Assembly: GCA_000613465.1 (NCBI GenBank)
Contig: BAJA01000041.1
Coordinates: 1-44,211, forward strand
Origin: Bacteroides nordii WAL 11050 = JCM 12987
Lineage (GTDB): Bacteria; Bacteroidota; Bacteroidia; Bacteroidales; Bacteroidaceae
Reading direction: 5' to 3'
DNA: 44,211 bases
Translations under genes and position numbers: made by a program
Notes under the pieces: generated by a model
Seen by the model: only the letters and a program-made list of their open reading frames with translations
Database searches by the model: none
What the model was told of the DNA's origin: nothing
In this document: piece by piece, positions 17,430-27,005 of the stretch
Position numbering within the stretch: the stretch's first letter is position 1
How the letters are laid out: every line of letters starts with the position of its first letter

Positions 17430-17731
17430 AAACAAAGATGCCGGATGCCTGAAAAGTACCTGAGTGAGACTCAAGGAAAGCCTTCAATAAAGTTATATTG
17501 TTTTACATTAGATACTCCCCCGGAGTCGCGTGCCTTGCTCGGCTCCGGGGAAGAGGGGGCTCGGCTCCGGGGAGGAACCCCTTTGGCATCGAGGAGAAAA
17601 TTGTTCTGCTTGTATATTGATAATCAGTATGTTATAGGTTTTCTTTTTAGCACTTCGGATAGTACGCAGGAAGTAATATTACACAACGACCTGCAATCAT
17701 CGCTCGTCTTACTTCCCCGTGCGGGAAGCAC
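17430..17731. other. Intergenic region with a GC-rich repeat island
   Basis: Positions 17516-17580 are strikingly G+C-rich in an AT-rich neighbourhood. They carry two copies of GCTCGGCTCCGGGGA (beginning about 17537 and 17559) and a CCCCCGGAG arm (17516-17524) that is complementary to the CTCCGGGG segments, so a hairpin is possible. Near 17713-17731 TTCCCCGTGCGGGAA forms a short palindrome just past the thiamine pyrophosphokinase stop. ORFs crossing the region look spurious. I see no clear terminator T-tract. Confidence 0.5.
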
Positions 17732-18346
17732 TCAGAAGTTTATAAATACAAGGTATTTTCCTGTTGCATGAATACAAAATTCATATTCGGTGGTTTCATT
17801 CAAGGTACCTTGCCACCAATTACTGAAATCGCTTAGCGGATAGGCTAATCCTTCTCCCTGTAATCCCGTTGCTCCGAAGTTGAAAATAGAAACCTGTTGT
17901 CCCGGTTGTGAAGTGAATACCTGTGTGTTACAAGCGGGGATAAAGATACCATGATCTGTTATCATTTGCACCTGAAGCCCTTCCTGCATGTAGTCTATTA
18001 ACAGGCTGATGTTACCCAATGTGTGATCTTCACGTTTGCCTGTAGCTCCTACAATGACGATCTGCCGTTTTCCTTGTGCCTGCAAAAAATGGATGGCTTT
18101 GGTCTGATCATTTGTTTCCTGATCGTTCACACGGTGGAAGATTCCGGCAAACCGTTCCCGATTCTCGGGAGAGAGCGAATCTCCGTCTCCGATAATAGCA
18201 TCCGGACGAAAGCCCCGGCGAATATACTCGTTGGCAGCGCCGTCGCAGCAAACTACGTATGGAGCTTGTGATAATACATTCAGTGGATATGGATGTGAAG
18301 GATAATCACCATTACCGAGAATAACTGCTTCTGTTGTCATATTCAT
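17732..18346 (-). CDS. Thiamine pyrophosphokinase
   Basis: A 204-residue cytoplasmic enzyme transferring pyrophosphate from ATP to thiamine to make TPP. Diagnostic motifs are VVCCDGAANEYIRRGFRPDAIIGDGDSL (active-site acidic residues), NDQETNDQTKAIHF, and IVIVGATGKREDHTLGNISLL. It follows the PnuC-type transporter gene by 50 bp and is the last gene of the TPP-riboswitch operon, so it traps imported thiamine as the active cofactor. It matches the TPK/Thi80 family. Confidence 0.93.
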   Translation of the reverse strand: MNMTTEAVILGNGDYPSHPYPLNVLSQAPYVVCCDGAANEYIRRGFRPDAIIGDGDSLSPENRERFAGIFHRVNDQETNDQTKAIHFLQAQGKRQIVIVGATGKREDHTLGNISLLIDYMQEGLQVQMITDHGIFIPACNTQVFTSQPGQQVSIFNFGATGLQGEGLAYPLSDFSNWWQGTLNETTEYEFCIHATGKYLVFINF

Positions 18347-18396
18347 TTGTAAATAAGAGAGATGTAAAACGCATTCCGTACTTTTTTCTGCCGGAG

Positions 18397-18963
18397 TTAC
18401 GGTTTAGGCATCATTTGTTTCCATTTGAGGAAGCCAAAGATAGCGATTATTGAATAAAGTCCGTAGAGTCCGGAGGTGAAATACAAATCTTTGTAGATAT
18501 AAAGGCCGCAGCATACCACGTCTACCAGTATCCATGCCCACCACTGTTCTACATATTTACGGGCAAGCATCCACATACCGATGATACTCAGTGCAGTAGT
18601 AAATGAGTCGAGCCAGGGAACATTACTGTCGGTAAAGTTAATCAGTATCAGGGCGATACCTATGAAGGTGATAATGAATACAGACATCAGAGCAGGAAGA
18701 TACTTTAACGGAATATACGTGATGGGTAACTCTGCTTTTTCGTGCGCCTTATTGCCGTACTTCCATACCAGCCAGCCATAAACCGCTGCGAGAAGATAAT
18801 AGATATTGATACCAAAATCGGCGTATAGTCCGGCTCTGTAATACACAAAAATATAGATGGCAGGCATTATGATACCTGCTATCCACAGATAAATACTTGC
18901 CCGGTATTCTAACCAAAGATAGAGCAACCCAATGAGGGTACCAATGATTTCAAGGTAGTTCAT
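18397..18963 (-). CDS. pnuT: PnuC-family transporter, predicted thiamine-specific (PnuT)
   Basis: A 188-residue inner-membrane protein with about seven hydrophobic helices and the PnuC aromatic pattern (YLWLEYRASIYLW; VYGWLVWKYGN; YVEQWWAWILVDVVCCGLYIYKDLYF). PnuC relatives carry nicotinamide riboside or thiamine by facilitated diffusion coupled to intracellular phosphorylation. Thiamine is inferred here because the gene sits between a riboswitch-controlled TonB receptor (17 bp away) and thiamine pyrophosphokinase. Homologues in Bacteroides thiamine loci are called PnuT. Confidence 0.87.
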   Translation of the reverse strand: MNYLEIIGTLIGLLYLWLEYRASIYLWIAGIIMPAIYIFVYYRAGLYADFGINIYYLLAAVYGWLVWKYGNKAHEKAELPITYIPLKYLPALMSVFIITFIGIALILINFTDSNVPWLDSFTTALSIIGMWMLARKYVEQWWAWILVDVVCCGLYIYKDLYFTSGLYGLYSIIAIFGFLKWKQMMPKP

Positions 18964-18980
18964 GGTTGTACTTGGTTTAT

Positions 18981-21254
18981 TTAAAATCTAATTGCTATGT
19001 GCGCCAGTACATTGGTTCCTGCCATCGGATAAAAACGTGGGTCGTAGGAGAGAACAGCTTTTTGATTCTTATCTCCTCCTTCATAAACAGCGGCATTCTG
19101 CGAGTATCCGTTGGTTTCGTACTTCGTGTTAAAGAGGTTATAGATAGTGGCACCGACAGTGATTTGTTTCACAGAAGGCAGTTTGAAACTGTAAGCTAAA
19201 CTAAGATGACTCACAAAAGATGGATCGAGTGAGTTCTCCTCTAAACCGAAATTGTCGAGATACTGACGGCTGACGTATTGTGATTGCAAGGATGCATCGA
19301 AACCTTTATAATTAAAACCGATCAGGCTGTTTCCCATAAACGAAGGAGAAAAAGAAATGGGAGTATTCCCCGCATAAATAGCTGTTTGGGTGTAAAGTTC
19401 ATCCCAGTTGTCATCATAGTCACTCACATAACCGGTGTAATTCTTAATGCGGTTTTTACTCCATGTCCCGTTGATATCCCAGCGTAGCCAGTCGGTGATA
19501 CGGGCGCCTAAAGAGAGCTCTACTCCCATGCGGTAGCTGTCTTTGACATTTTCTGCCATTGCCTCACCGATATCGTTTACTTTTCCATTTAGTACCAGTT
19601 GGTCGGTATAGTCCATATAATACAGGTTCACTCCGGCAGTGAACCAACTGTTGCGGAAAGTATATCCTAATTCATAATCTAACATTTTTTCCGGACGGGG
19701 AAGTTTTTCGAATAGTCCGTCGGTATAGTTATTACGTGTAGGCTCTTTCTGGGCTACAGCAAAAGAAGCGTAAGCGCTGTGGTATGGGTTGAATTGCCAG
19801 AATAAGCCGGCTTTAGGATTGAAGAAACTGAAGTGCTCGTTTACGTTCAGGCGTTGGAGATGTCCGGGTTCTGCAGTCCAATCCCATTTATCATTGTCTC
19901 CCGTTATCTTGTAATTGATGTAGCGATATTGCAGGTCAGCATAAGCATGCAATCCTCCGGCTATTTGATAATTGGCTTTGACATAGATGTTTCCGTCTGT
20001 CTTACTACCATTGTTGCGATAGTATTCATGATCCGGATTCAGCGCTTCAGTATAATTCTTTACCCAGATCACTTTGCCATAATGATCGTTGCTATAACGA
20101 TTCAAGCCTCCACCCAGAGAGGCATTTAACTTCTCGTTTTTATAATCAACAGAAAATACGCCGCCGCCAAAGCCGCTGTCTACGAGCTTTTGGCGTACCA
20201 GATTGGTCTTCGTTTGCGCTTCTGTGTTTCCGGGGAGGTAGAATGGTTTTAGTCCGTACTCTTCCAGTGTACGTCCGTTCTTATACTCCTGGTAATATCC
20301 GAAACCATCTGTGTAATGCAGGGCAATGTTCAGATTCCATTCGGAAGAAAACAGGTGATTGAATATTAACTGATAGTTCGTCTGATTATAATTATCCGTC
20401 TGGTCGTCATAAAATCCTATGGTGTTTCCTTTGTTCAGGTTGTCGTCTTTGATGGCTCCGTTTGGGTTATAGGTACGGTCAGTCTCCAATTGTTTCCGGC
20501 TGATACCGTCCCAGGCATGATAGGTTTTCTCTTTGCCGCCAAAAGTGATAAACTTCAGGGTCGTATTTTCACCGTAATATCCTCCTTGCAGGAAGTACGA
20601 CTTCAAATCTGATGTGGCACGGTCGCGATATCCGTCACTCTGTATATTCGATACGCGTGCATCAAAGGCCCAATGATTGCCTATCAACCCGGAACCTACG
20701 CTAACCGTCTCCTTATGCGTATTGAATGATCCGTAAGAACCGGAAACCTCAGCGTATGCTTTGGAAGGAATGCCTGCTGTACGCAGATTGATACTTGCGC
20801 CAAATGCTCCGGCACCATTAGTCGACGTACCTGCTCCACGCTGGATTTGCATATCTTCGAGTGAAGAAGCCAGGTCGGGAGTATTCACCCAAAAGATGGA
20901 ATGGCTCTCTGCATCGTTCATTGGAATGCCGTTGGCTGTAATATTGATACGCGTGGCGTCTGTACCGCGCACACGAATACTGGTATAGCCTACTCCGCTT
21001 CCGGCATCCGAGGTGGTAAGTACCGATGGGGTGGTCGTTAACAGAAAAGGCAGGTCAAGTCCGAAGTTCTGTTTTCGGATCTCCTTTTTAGAAATATTGC
21101 TGTATGCCACCGGAGTTTTAGAAGTGGCACGGGTGGATACTATCTGCACCTCTTGCAGGTTGACTACTCTCAAACTATCTTTGGCGCTTGTTTGTGCAAA
21201 GATGTTGATGCTGGCTGCCATTAGAAAGGCAACAGCTGATAGATTCTTTTTCAT
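18981..21254 (-). CDS. TonB-dependent receptor, predicted thiamine importer
   Basis: A 757-residue outer-membrane receptor. The signal peptide ends at NIFAQ, followed by a linker with VVNLQEVQIVSTRAT. The plug domain is around residues 50-160 (VGYTSIRVRGTDATRINITA, then NGIPMNDAESHSIFWVNTPD, then MQIQRGAGTSTNGAGAFGAS) and a beta-barrel follows, ending in the aromatic terminus AHIAIRF. It is the first gene after the TPP riboswitch and is followed by PnuT and thiamine pyrophosphokinase, giving a complete outer-membrane-to-cofactor salvage route. Thiamine specificity is inferred from regulation and context. Translation starts 16 bp downstream of the aptamer. Confidence 0.92.
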   Translation of the reverse strand: MKKNLSAVAFLMAASINIFAQTSAKDSLRVVNLQEVQIVSTRATSKTPVAYSNISKKEIRKQNFGLDLPFLLTTTPSVLTTSDAGSGVGYTSIRVRGTDATRINITANGIPMNDAESHSIFWVNTPDLASSLEDMQIQRGAGTSTNGAGAFGASINLRTAGIPSKAYAEVSGSYGSFNTHKETVSVGSGLIGNHWAFDARVSNIQSDGYRDRATSDLKSYFLQGGYYGENTTLKFITFGGKEKTYHAWDGISRKQLETDRTYNPNGAIKDDNLNKGNTIGFYDDQTDNYNQTNYQLIFNHLFSSEWNLNIALHYTDGFGYYQEYKNGRTLEEYGLKPFYLPGNTEAQTKTNLVRQKLVDSGFGGGVFSVDYKNEKLNASLGGGLNRYSNDHYGKVIWVKNYTEALNPDHEYYRNNGSKTDGNIYVKANYQIAGGLHAYADLQYRYINYKITGDNDKWDWTAEPGHLQRLNVNEHFSFFNPKAGLFWQFNPYHSAYASFAVAQKEPTRNNYTDGLFEKLPRPEKMLDYELGYTFRNSWFTAGVNLYYMDYTDQLVLNGKVNDIGEAMAENVKDSYRMGVELSLGARITDWLRWDINGTWSKNRIKNYTGYVSDYDDNWDELYTQTAIYAGNTPISFSPSFMGNSLIGFNYKGFDASLQSQYVSRQYLDNFGLEENSLDPSFVSHLSLAYSFKLPSVKQITVGATIYNLFNTKYETNGYSQNAAVYEGGDKNQKAVLSYDPRFYPMAGTNVLAHIAIRF

Positions 21255-21269
21255 TGTGTAATTTATTCG

Positions 21270-21343
21270 TTCTCTACGCCGGCATTACCCGGTTCAGGTT
21301 CTATGGGTATGTTCTCAGCCCGTCATGTTAAGGCACCCCTGTA
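21270..21343 (-). promoter_or_regulatory. TPP riboswitch (THI element)
   Basis: Reading the minus strand, the conserved blocks appear in order: CAGGGGTGCC, GGGCTGAGAACATACCC, GAACCTGAACCGGGTAATGCC, and GGCGTAGAGAA. These are the canonical P2/P3 (CUGAGA) and P4/P5 (GAACCUGA, GGUAAU) elements of the thiamine pyrophosphate aptamer. It lies directly before the receptor ATG, so repression on TPP binding probably acts on translation initiation; no intrinsic terminator is seen between aptamer and gene. Confidence 0.96.
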
Positions 21344-21358
21344 TTGTGAAATCGTTGG

Positions 21359-21390
21359 CAAAATTAGCGCTTTCGGATGAGGAAAGCAAA
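21359..21390 (-). promoter_or_regulatory. Promoter of the thiamine operon
   Basis: On the minus strand, TTTG (21390-21387), a 20-bp spacer, then TAATTTTG (21366-21359): a full match to the Bacteroides consensus. The predicted start (near 21350) falls a few bases before the riboswitch aptamer. Confidence 0.8.
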
Positions 21391-21397
21391 AAAAAAC

Positions 21398-21428
21398 TTT
21401 TATATTTACTTAAAACAAAGTAACTTTG
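21398..21428 (+). promoter_or_regulatory. Candidate promoter for the MscS gene
   Basis: TTTT (21398-21401), a 19-bp gap, then TAACTTTG (21421-21428). The -7 box is perfect and the -33 has one mismatch. It is back to back with the thiamine-operon promoter. Confidence 0.5.
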
Positions 21429-21487
21429 TAACTTGTTATGATTGAATTAACAGACTCAAATTATTTACTCAAAACAAAAAACTAATT

Positions 21488-22390
21488 ATGCTATTATTAC
21501 AAATTACTCAGGCTGTAACTGATTCTCTGCAGGTTGCCGCCGACAATCTGGACCAGGCTATTGCTAATGCTGAAGGTCTTGACAAAATATCTCTTATAAC
21601 CCAACAACTTATAGACGCAGGTGTACGTGCCGGTGGAAGTATCCTGAAAGCGGTGCTTGTTTTTATCGTAGGACGCTTCCTTGTATCGATGCTGAACAAA
21701 TTGGCTGCCCGGATGATGGACAAGCGGCATGTAGATGTGAGCATCAAGACATTTGTCAAGAGTCTTGTAAATATTTTGTTGACGATACTTTTGATTATTT
21801 CAGTCGTTGGTGCATTGGGTGTGGAGACTACCTCATTTGCAGCGTTACTGGCCTCTGCCGGTGTGGCTATTGGTATGGCATTATCCGGTAATCTTCAGAA
21901 CTTTGCAGGGGGACTGGTGATTTTATTGTTTAAACCCTATAAGGTAGGTGACTGGATTGAGAGTCAGAACTTCTCGGGTACAGTAAGAGAAATACAGATA
22001 TTCCATACCATTCTGACTACGGGAGATAATAAATTGGTTTACGTACCGAATGGTGCGTTGAGCAGTGGTGTAGTGACGAATTATAATACGCAGGAAACCC
22101 GTCGTGTGGAGTGGGTCGTTGGTGTGGATTATGGTGAAGATTATGATAAAGTAGACCGTGTGGTACGTGAAGTACTGGCTGCCGATAATCGTATACTGGA
22201 TACTCCGGAGCCTTTTATAGCTCTTCATGCACTGGATGCAAGCAGTGTCAATATTGTGATCCGTGTATGGGTGAAAACCTCTGATTATTGGGGCGTTTAC
22301 TTTGATATCAATAAGGCTATTTACAATACCTTCAATGAAAAGGGTATCAATTTTCCATTCCCGCAACTTACTGTACATCAGGGGAACTAA
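21488..22390 (+). CDS. Small-conductance mechanosensitive channel (MscS family)
   Basis: A 300-residue inner-membrane channel of the minimal MscS type that releases solutes on osmotic downshock. Hydrophobic segments lie around residues 52-70 and 90-112. The pore helix follows: FAALLASAGVAIGMALSGNLQNFAGGLVILLFKPYKVGDWIE, the Ala/Gly-rich TM3 and cage start that define the family. The beta domain includes VREIQIFHTILTTGDNKLVYVPNG, and the C-terminus ends INFPFPQLTVHQGN. A strong terminator lies just downstream, so it is probably a single-gene unit. Confidence 0.93.
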   Translation: MLLLQITQAVTDSLQVAADNLDQAIANAEGLDKISLITQQLIDAGVRAGGSILKAVLVFIVGRFLVSMLNKLAARMMDKRHVDVSIKTFVKSLVNILLTILLIISVVGALGVETTSFAALLASAGVAIGMALSGNLQNFAGGLVILLFKPYKVGDWIESQNFSGTVREIQIFHTILTTGDNKLVYVPNGALSSGVVTNYNTQETRRVEWVVGVDYGEDYDKVDRVVREVLAADNRILDTPEPFIALHALDASSVNIVIRVWVKTSDYWGVYFDINKAIYNTFNEKGINFPFPQLTVHQGN

Positions 22391-22414
22391 ATAGATAGTG
22401 AACGATAAATCATG

Positions 22415-22467
22415 GACGGTGAACAACTGTGGATAACACAGTTTGTTCACCGTTTATTGTTTTATAA
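22415..22467 (+). terminator. Intrinsic terminator after the MscS gene
   Basis: ACGGTGAACAACTGTG (22418-22433) pairs with CACAGTTTGTTCACCGT (22437-22453) around a short loop, and is followed by TTATTGTTTTAT. The stem is about 15 bp with one bulge. Confidence 0.8.
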
Positions 22468-22526
22468 CATGTGTGGGCGCACACAAAATGTAATATCTTG
22501 ATTATAGGTGAATTGGAATTAATTAT

Positions 22527-22534
22527 TATATTTG
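22527..22534 (+). promoter_or_regulatory. Candidate -7 box for the GH3 gene
   Basis: TATATTTG fits TAnnTTTG and lies 45 bp before the GH3 ATG at 22579. No well-spaced TTTG is seen upstream (CTTG at 22497-22500 is 26 bp away). Confidence 0.4.
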
Positions 22535-22578
22535 CAGCCTATCCGTCTTGCAGGCGGTCAAACTCTTATATAATAAAT

Positions 22579-24994
22579 ATGAAAAAATTACTTCTTTTAG
22601 TATGCATTGCTTGGACTGGGCAGTGCGTTTCAGTTGTTTCTGCACAGTCGTCCTCCAAATCAATCTATAAAAAAGGATGGATTGATTTTAATAAAAATGG
22701 TGTGAAAGATATCTTTGAAGACCCTTCGCAACCTGTTGAGAAGCGAGTAAAGGATTTACTTTCACAGATGACGATAGAAGAGAAAAGTTGTCAGCTTGCT
22801 ACACTCTATGGCTTTGGGCGTGTTCTGAAAGACTCTTTGCCTACTCCTGCCTGGAAAGAAGCTATCTGGAAAGATGGTATTGCGAATATCGATGAACAAC
22901 TCAACGGGGTAGGTAGAGGTGCCAAACGGGTACCTCATCTTATTGTTCCTTTTTCCAATCATGTAAAGGCTATCAATGAAACTCAGCGTTGGTTTATTGA
23001 AGAGACCCGTTTGGGCATTCCTGTCGATTTCTCTAATGAGGGTATTCATGGACTTAATCATACAAAAGCAACACCGCTTCCGGCTCCGATAGCGATTGGA
23101 AGTACCTGGAATACAGAACTGGTACGTGAAGCGGGAGAAATTGTGGGTAAAGAAGCTCGCGTATTAGGATATACCAATGTATATGCGCCTATTCTTGATG
23201 TGGTGCGTGATCCGAGATGGGGGCGTACACTGGAATGTTATGGAGAAGATCCTTATCTTATTGGCGAACTGGGTGTGCAAATGGTAGATGGCATTCAGTC
23301 ACAGGGAGTGGCAGCTACTCTGAAGCACTTTGCTGTATACAGTAGTCCTAAAGGTGGCCGGGATGGAAACTGCCGGACCGATCCTCATGTTACTCCCCGT
23401 GAGTTGCACGAAATTTATCTGTATCCTTTTAAACATGTGATACAACAATCGCATCCGATGGGGGTGATGAGTAGTTATAATGATTGGAATGGAGAGCCGG
23501 TGACTTCAAGTTACTATTTCCTGACAAAGTTATTGCGTGAAGAATATGGCTTTGACGGATACGTGGTGAGCGATAGCCAGGCAGTGGAATTTGTGCATAC
23601 CAAGCATCAGGTAGCCGAAGATTATGACGAAGCTGTACGACAGGTGTTGGAAGCGGGATTGAATGTGCGTACTCATTTTACACCTCCGGCTGATTTCATC
23701 TTGCCTATTCGTCGTTTGCTGGCAGAAAACAAGATATCAATGGCAACGATTGACAAGCGTGTAAGTGAAGTGTTGGCAGTGAAGTTTCGTCTGGGGTTGT
23801 TTGATGCTCCTTACCGGGATAATCCGAAAGAGGCGGATGAAGTGGCAGGTGCAGACAAGCATTCGGAATTTGTAAAGGAGATGCAACGTCAGTCTTTGGT
23901 CTTACTTAAAAACGATGGACAACTGTTACCATTAAATAAGAAAGAGATAAAGAAAGTATTGGTTACCGGGCCATTAGCAGATGAAGATAACTTTATGATT
24001 AGCCGCTATGGTCCGAATGGTTTGCCAACGATTACTGTACTTCAGGGTATCAAAGACTATTTAAAAAGAGATGTGGAAGTTGTTTACTCAAAGGGGTGTA
24101 ATATCATAGATAAAGAATGGCCTGCCAGTGAAGTATTGCCGGCAGTACTTACAGCAGAGGAAGTGGCGGATATGGATAAGGCTGTTTCAGAGGCACAGTC
24201 TGCCGACGTGATCATTGCCGTGATGGGTGAAGACGAATACCGGGTAGGAGAGAGCCGCTCTCGTACCTCTCTTGAGTTACCTGGCGCCAACGTGAACTTT
24301 TGCAAGCACTGCATGCCACAGGGAAACCGGTAGTACTGGTACTTATCAATGGTCAGCCACTTACTATCAATTGGGAAGATCAGAATTTGCCGGCTATTCT
24401 TGAGGCCTGGTTCCCGAGTTTCCAGGGTGGGAAGATTATTGCAGAAACGCTGTTTGGTGATTATAATCCGGGAGGTAAACTGACCGTTACTTTTCCAAAA
24501 TCAGTAGGGCAGATTGAATTAAACTTCCCGTTTAAGAAAGGATCACATGGTACTCAACCTTCATCCGGCCCCAATGGTAGCGGAAGTACACGGTACTGGG
24601 GGCTTTGTATCCTTTCGGTTATGGACTTAGCTATACAACTTTTGCTTATAGTAATCTTGAAGTGACAGCTCCTGCCAAAGGGACACAAGGTGAAGTACAG
24701 ATCTCTTTTGATATTACCAACACAGGAAAATATGCAGGAGAGGAAGTGGCGCAGCTTTATGTACGTGATTTGGTTAGTAGTGTAGTGACTTATGATTCGC
24801 GTTTGCGTGGTTTCCAACGCGTTTTATTGCAACCCAATGAAACGAAACGTATGCATTTCACCCTGAAACCCGCAGATTTGGAACTACTTGATCGGAATAT
24901 GGAATGGACAGTTGAACCGGGTACATTTGAAGTACGCGTGGGAGCCAGTTCGGAGGATATTCGTCTTAAAAAGAAGTTTACGCTCATCGAGTAA
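22579..24994 (+). CDS. Glycoside hydrolase family 3 beta-glucosidase/xylosidase, two frameshifts
   Basis: A secreted or periplasmic exo-acting glycosidase of about 805 residues. I start at 22579 (MKKLLLLVCIAW, a good signal peptide) rather than at the upstream in-frame ATG at 22471. The GH3 N-terminal barrel includes RDPRWGRTLECYGEDPYL, KHFAVYSSPKGGRDGN, and the nucleophile motif GYVVSDSQAVEF (Asp in VSD). The C-terminal domain includes SLVLLKNDGQLLPLN, then a fibronectin-III-like tail beginning near GEEVAQLYVRDL. The frame breaks at about 24287 (one C restores LPGAQRELLQALHATGKPVV) and again at about 24593 (one G restores RVLGALYPFGYGLSYTTF). The gene stands alone; substrate specificity cannot be fixed. 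Confidence 0.9.
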
Positions 24995-25019
24995 TAAAAA
25001 CGGATGGTATAGGATATGA

Positions 25020-25070
25020 AAAAACAGCGTCATGAAGATTATGGCAATCTTCATGACGCTGTTTTTTTAT
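25020..25070. terminator. Bidirectional intrinsic terminator
   Basis: AAAACAGCGTCATGAAGATT, loop ATGG, then the near-perfect complement ending GACGCTG, followed by TTTTTTT on the plus strand and preceded by an A-run serving as T-tract on the minus strand. It separates the GH3 gene from the convergent small gene. Confidence 0.9.
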
Positions 25071-25131
25071 TGAGTGTATAAAGTTTTTTAAAGACTCTTT
25101 TTCTTTATATGTACTGATATTTTTTATTAAG

Positions 25132-25371
25132 TTAGCATACTCCAAATTCTTCTTCTATCTCTTCGGCTGTATCTGTGATATCCAGGAGATGGTTCATCTT
25201 TTTCCGTTTATCCAGGTCTGTAAAATAGGTTTCCACTACTTTGTACAAGTCGAAACAAGAAGTTGACCCTGCTGCCATGTCGAGAGATTCTACCATCTTT
25301 TCTACAGCCTGATGGATTTTTGCCTTATCAATCAGGTGCAGCTCGTTACTGTGAATTAGATATTTTTCCAT
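25132..25371 (-). CDS. Small conserved-looking hypothetical protein
   Basis: A 79-residue acidic protein beginning MEKYLIHSNELHLIDKAKIH. The ORF is open for 15 further codons to 25416, but I prefer 25371 since the extra part reads like leader sequence. It appears largely helical (KMVESLDMAAGSTSCFDLYK, then TYFTDLDKRKKMNHLLDITD) and ends in EEFGVC. No signal peptide or membrane segment is visible. I do not recognise the family. It converges on the GH3 gene through the bidirectional terminator. Confidence 0.6.
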   Translation of the reverse strand: MEKYLIHSNELHLIDKAKIHQAVEKMVESLDMAAGSTSCFDLYKVVETYFTDLDKRKKMNHLLDITDTAEEIEEEFGVC

Positions 25372-25646
25372 AACCGCAATGTTTTTAATGTTTATATTGT
25401 TATAACATACCAGCAATGAAGAAAGTTCAGTTCATCGGGGGTAATGTATCACTGGGCAATTGGGTTGATTCATCGGTTTTATATGCGCGACTCTCACCGT
25501 TTATTGCGAGGAAAATCAGTGTTTAAACAAAGTTATTAACAGGGTAATCTCTTGATTATCCGAATCTTCTATCGGTTATTCATACTTTATGAACAATAGT
25601 AATGAGTAATGTTGTGAATAACAGGATAAGCTGTTAATAAAGTTGT

Positions 25647-27005
25647 TTAAATGGCTGTTATTATACCTTCTTTCAAACGTCTGTTTTTTGTATATCTCAA
25701 ATACCAGATGCATATCAGTAAGGATACAACTGTTGATATAGGTGGTGCAAATCCCATAATATATAATGAGGAACTGTCTATTTGACTGAACCAGTATGAG
25801 AGTGGGATGCGAAACAGGAAAGTGGCTATTAAACTATGAATCATAGGGAATATTGAGTTTCCTTGTCCGCTGAAATAAGAATTGATGCAGAACACGAAAC
25901 TAACGATGACACAGTCGAGACTATATCCCTTCAGATACTCAGCGGCCATTGCTACTACCATAGGGTCTTTGGTGAAAAATACCGTAAGTGTTTCTGGCAG
26001 GAATTGCGAATATAGGCAAACTGTTACTCCGAAGATAAGGGCGAACCCTATTCCGGAGAGAAGACATTGATTCATTCTCTGTACAAGTCCGGCTCCATAA
26101 TTTTGTGCTGTCATCGTTGCTACTGCAGATGATATGGCCATTGGAGGTAACATCGCGAATACGATGATTTTTTCGACAACACCCAGAGATGCTGATGCGA
26201 TAACCCCCATTTGGTTTACGATAACGGTAATTAATAGAAATGAGGTATTGATGAGGGCATCCTGCAATGCAATGGGAGCCCCCAATGTCAGAACTCTCTT
26301 CGATAAACTTCTGTTTAGCCGGATATCACGTCGTGTAAACTCAAAATGAAACCCTTTTCGGTAAAGGAACCAAAGTGCGGTGGCAAAACTGACTCCTTGT
26401 GCCGTTACGGTGGCAATGGCTGCTCCAGTAGCTCCAAGATGGAAATATCCGACTAATATAAAGTCGAGAACAATATTGATAACACACGCCAATGCTACGA
26501 AATAAAGTGGAGTTTTTGAATCGCCTAAACCACGTAGGATACCACATACAACGTTGTATCCCACAATAAACAGAATACCGGTTGAGCAGACCAGAATATA
26601 ACTTTTTGTATCAGACATTGCTTCGGATGGAGTATGCATCCATTCGGCTATCTGACTGTGGTAAAGTGTCATTGTCAGGGTTAGTACAACCCCGATAATT
26701 GAGAACAACCACACGGATGATCCGATTGTGGAAGCTACCTGCCGGTTGTCTTTTGAGCCGGTCGCTATAGCGATCAGTACGGTAGTGCCTGTTGTAATGC
26801 CGAGGATAATTCCCGTAATGGTTTGCATTACCTGACTGCCGATAGCTACGGCTGCCACACTTGCCGAGTCGTCATATTGACCCACAACAAAAAGATCGGC
26901 CCCTCCATAGAGTGCCTGTAATATATTCGCTATTAGAAAAGGTACTGCAAATTGTAATAGTACTTTAGGTACGTTGCCTTGTGTCAGATTTAACTCTTTC
27001 ATCAA
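25647..27005 (-). CDS. MATE family efflux transporter
   Basis: A 452-residue inner-membrane antiporter with about twelve hydrophobic segments in two homologous halves. The N-terminal half opens TQGNVPKVLLQFAVPFLIANILQALYGGADLFVVGQY, typical of MATE proteins that export drugs or metabolites using Na+ or H+ gradients. The second half repeats the pattern at LTLGAPIALQDALINTSFLL. The gene overlaps the upstream acyltransferase gene by 4 bp (27002-27005), so the two are translationally coupled. The substrate is unknown. Confidence 0.9.
   Translation of the reverse strand: MMKELNLTQGNVPKVLLQFAVPFLIANILQALYGGADLFVVGQYDDSASVAAVAIGSQVMQTITGIILGITTGTTVLIAIATGSKDNRQVASTIGSSVWLFSIIGVVLTLTMTLYHSQIAEWMHTPSEAMSDTKSYILVCSTGILFIVGYNVVCGILRGLGDSKTPLYFVALACVINIVLDFILVGYFHLGATGAAIATVTAQGVSFATALWFLYRKGFHFEFTRRDIRLNRSLSKRVLTLGAPIALQDALINTSFLLITVIVNQMGVIASASLGVVEKIIVFAMLPPMAISSAVATMTAQNYGAGLVQRMNQCLLSGIGFALIFGVTVCLYSQFLPETLTVFFTKDPMVVAMAAEYLKGYSLDCVIVSFVFCINSYFSGQGNSIFPMIHSLIATFLFRIPLSYWFSQIDSSSLYIMGFAPPISTVVSLLICIWYLRYTKNRRLKEGIITAI

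Noticed and set aside
17445..17771. A 108-codon ORF on the plus strand after thrC
   Set aside because: It reads through the GC-rich repeat island and into the 3' end of the thiamine pyrophosphokinase gene on the other strand. No recognisable protein pattern.
22471..22578. Upstream start for the GH3 glycosidase
   Set aside because: The 36 extra residues precede a proper signal peptide beginning at 22579 and span the candidate -7 box.
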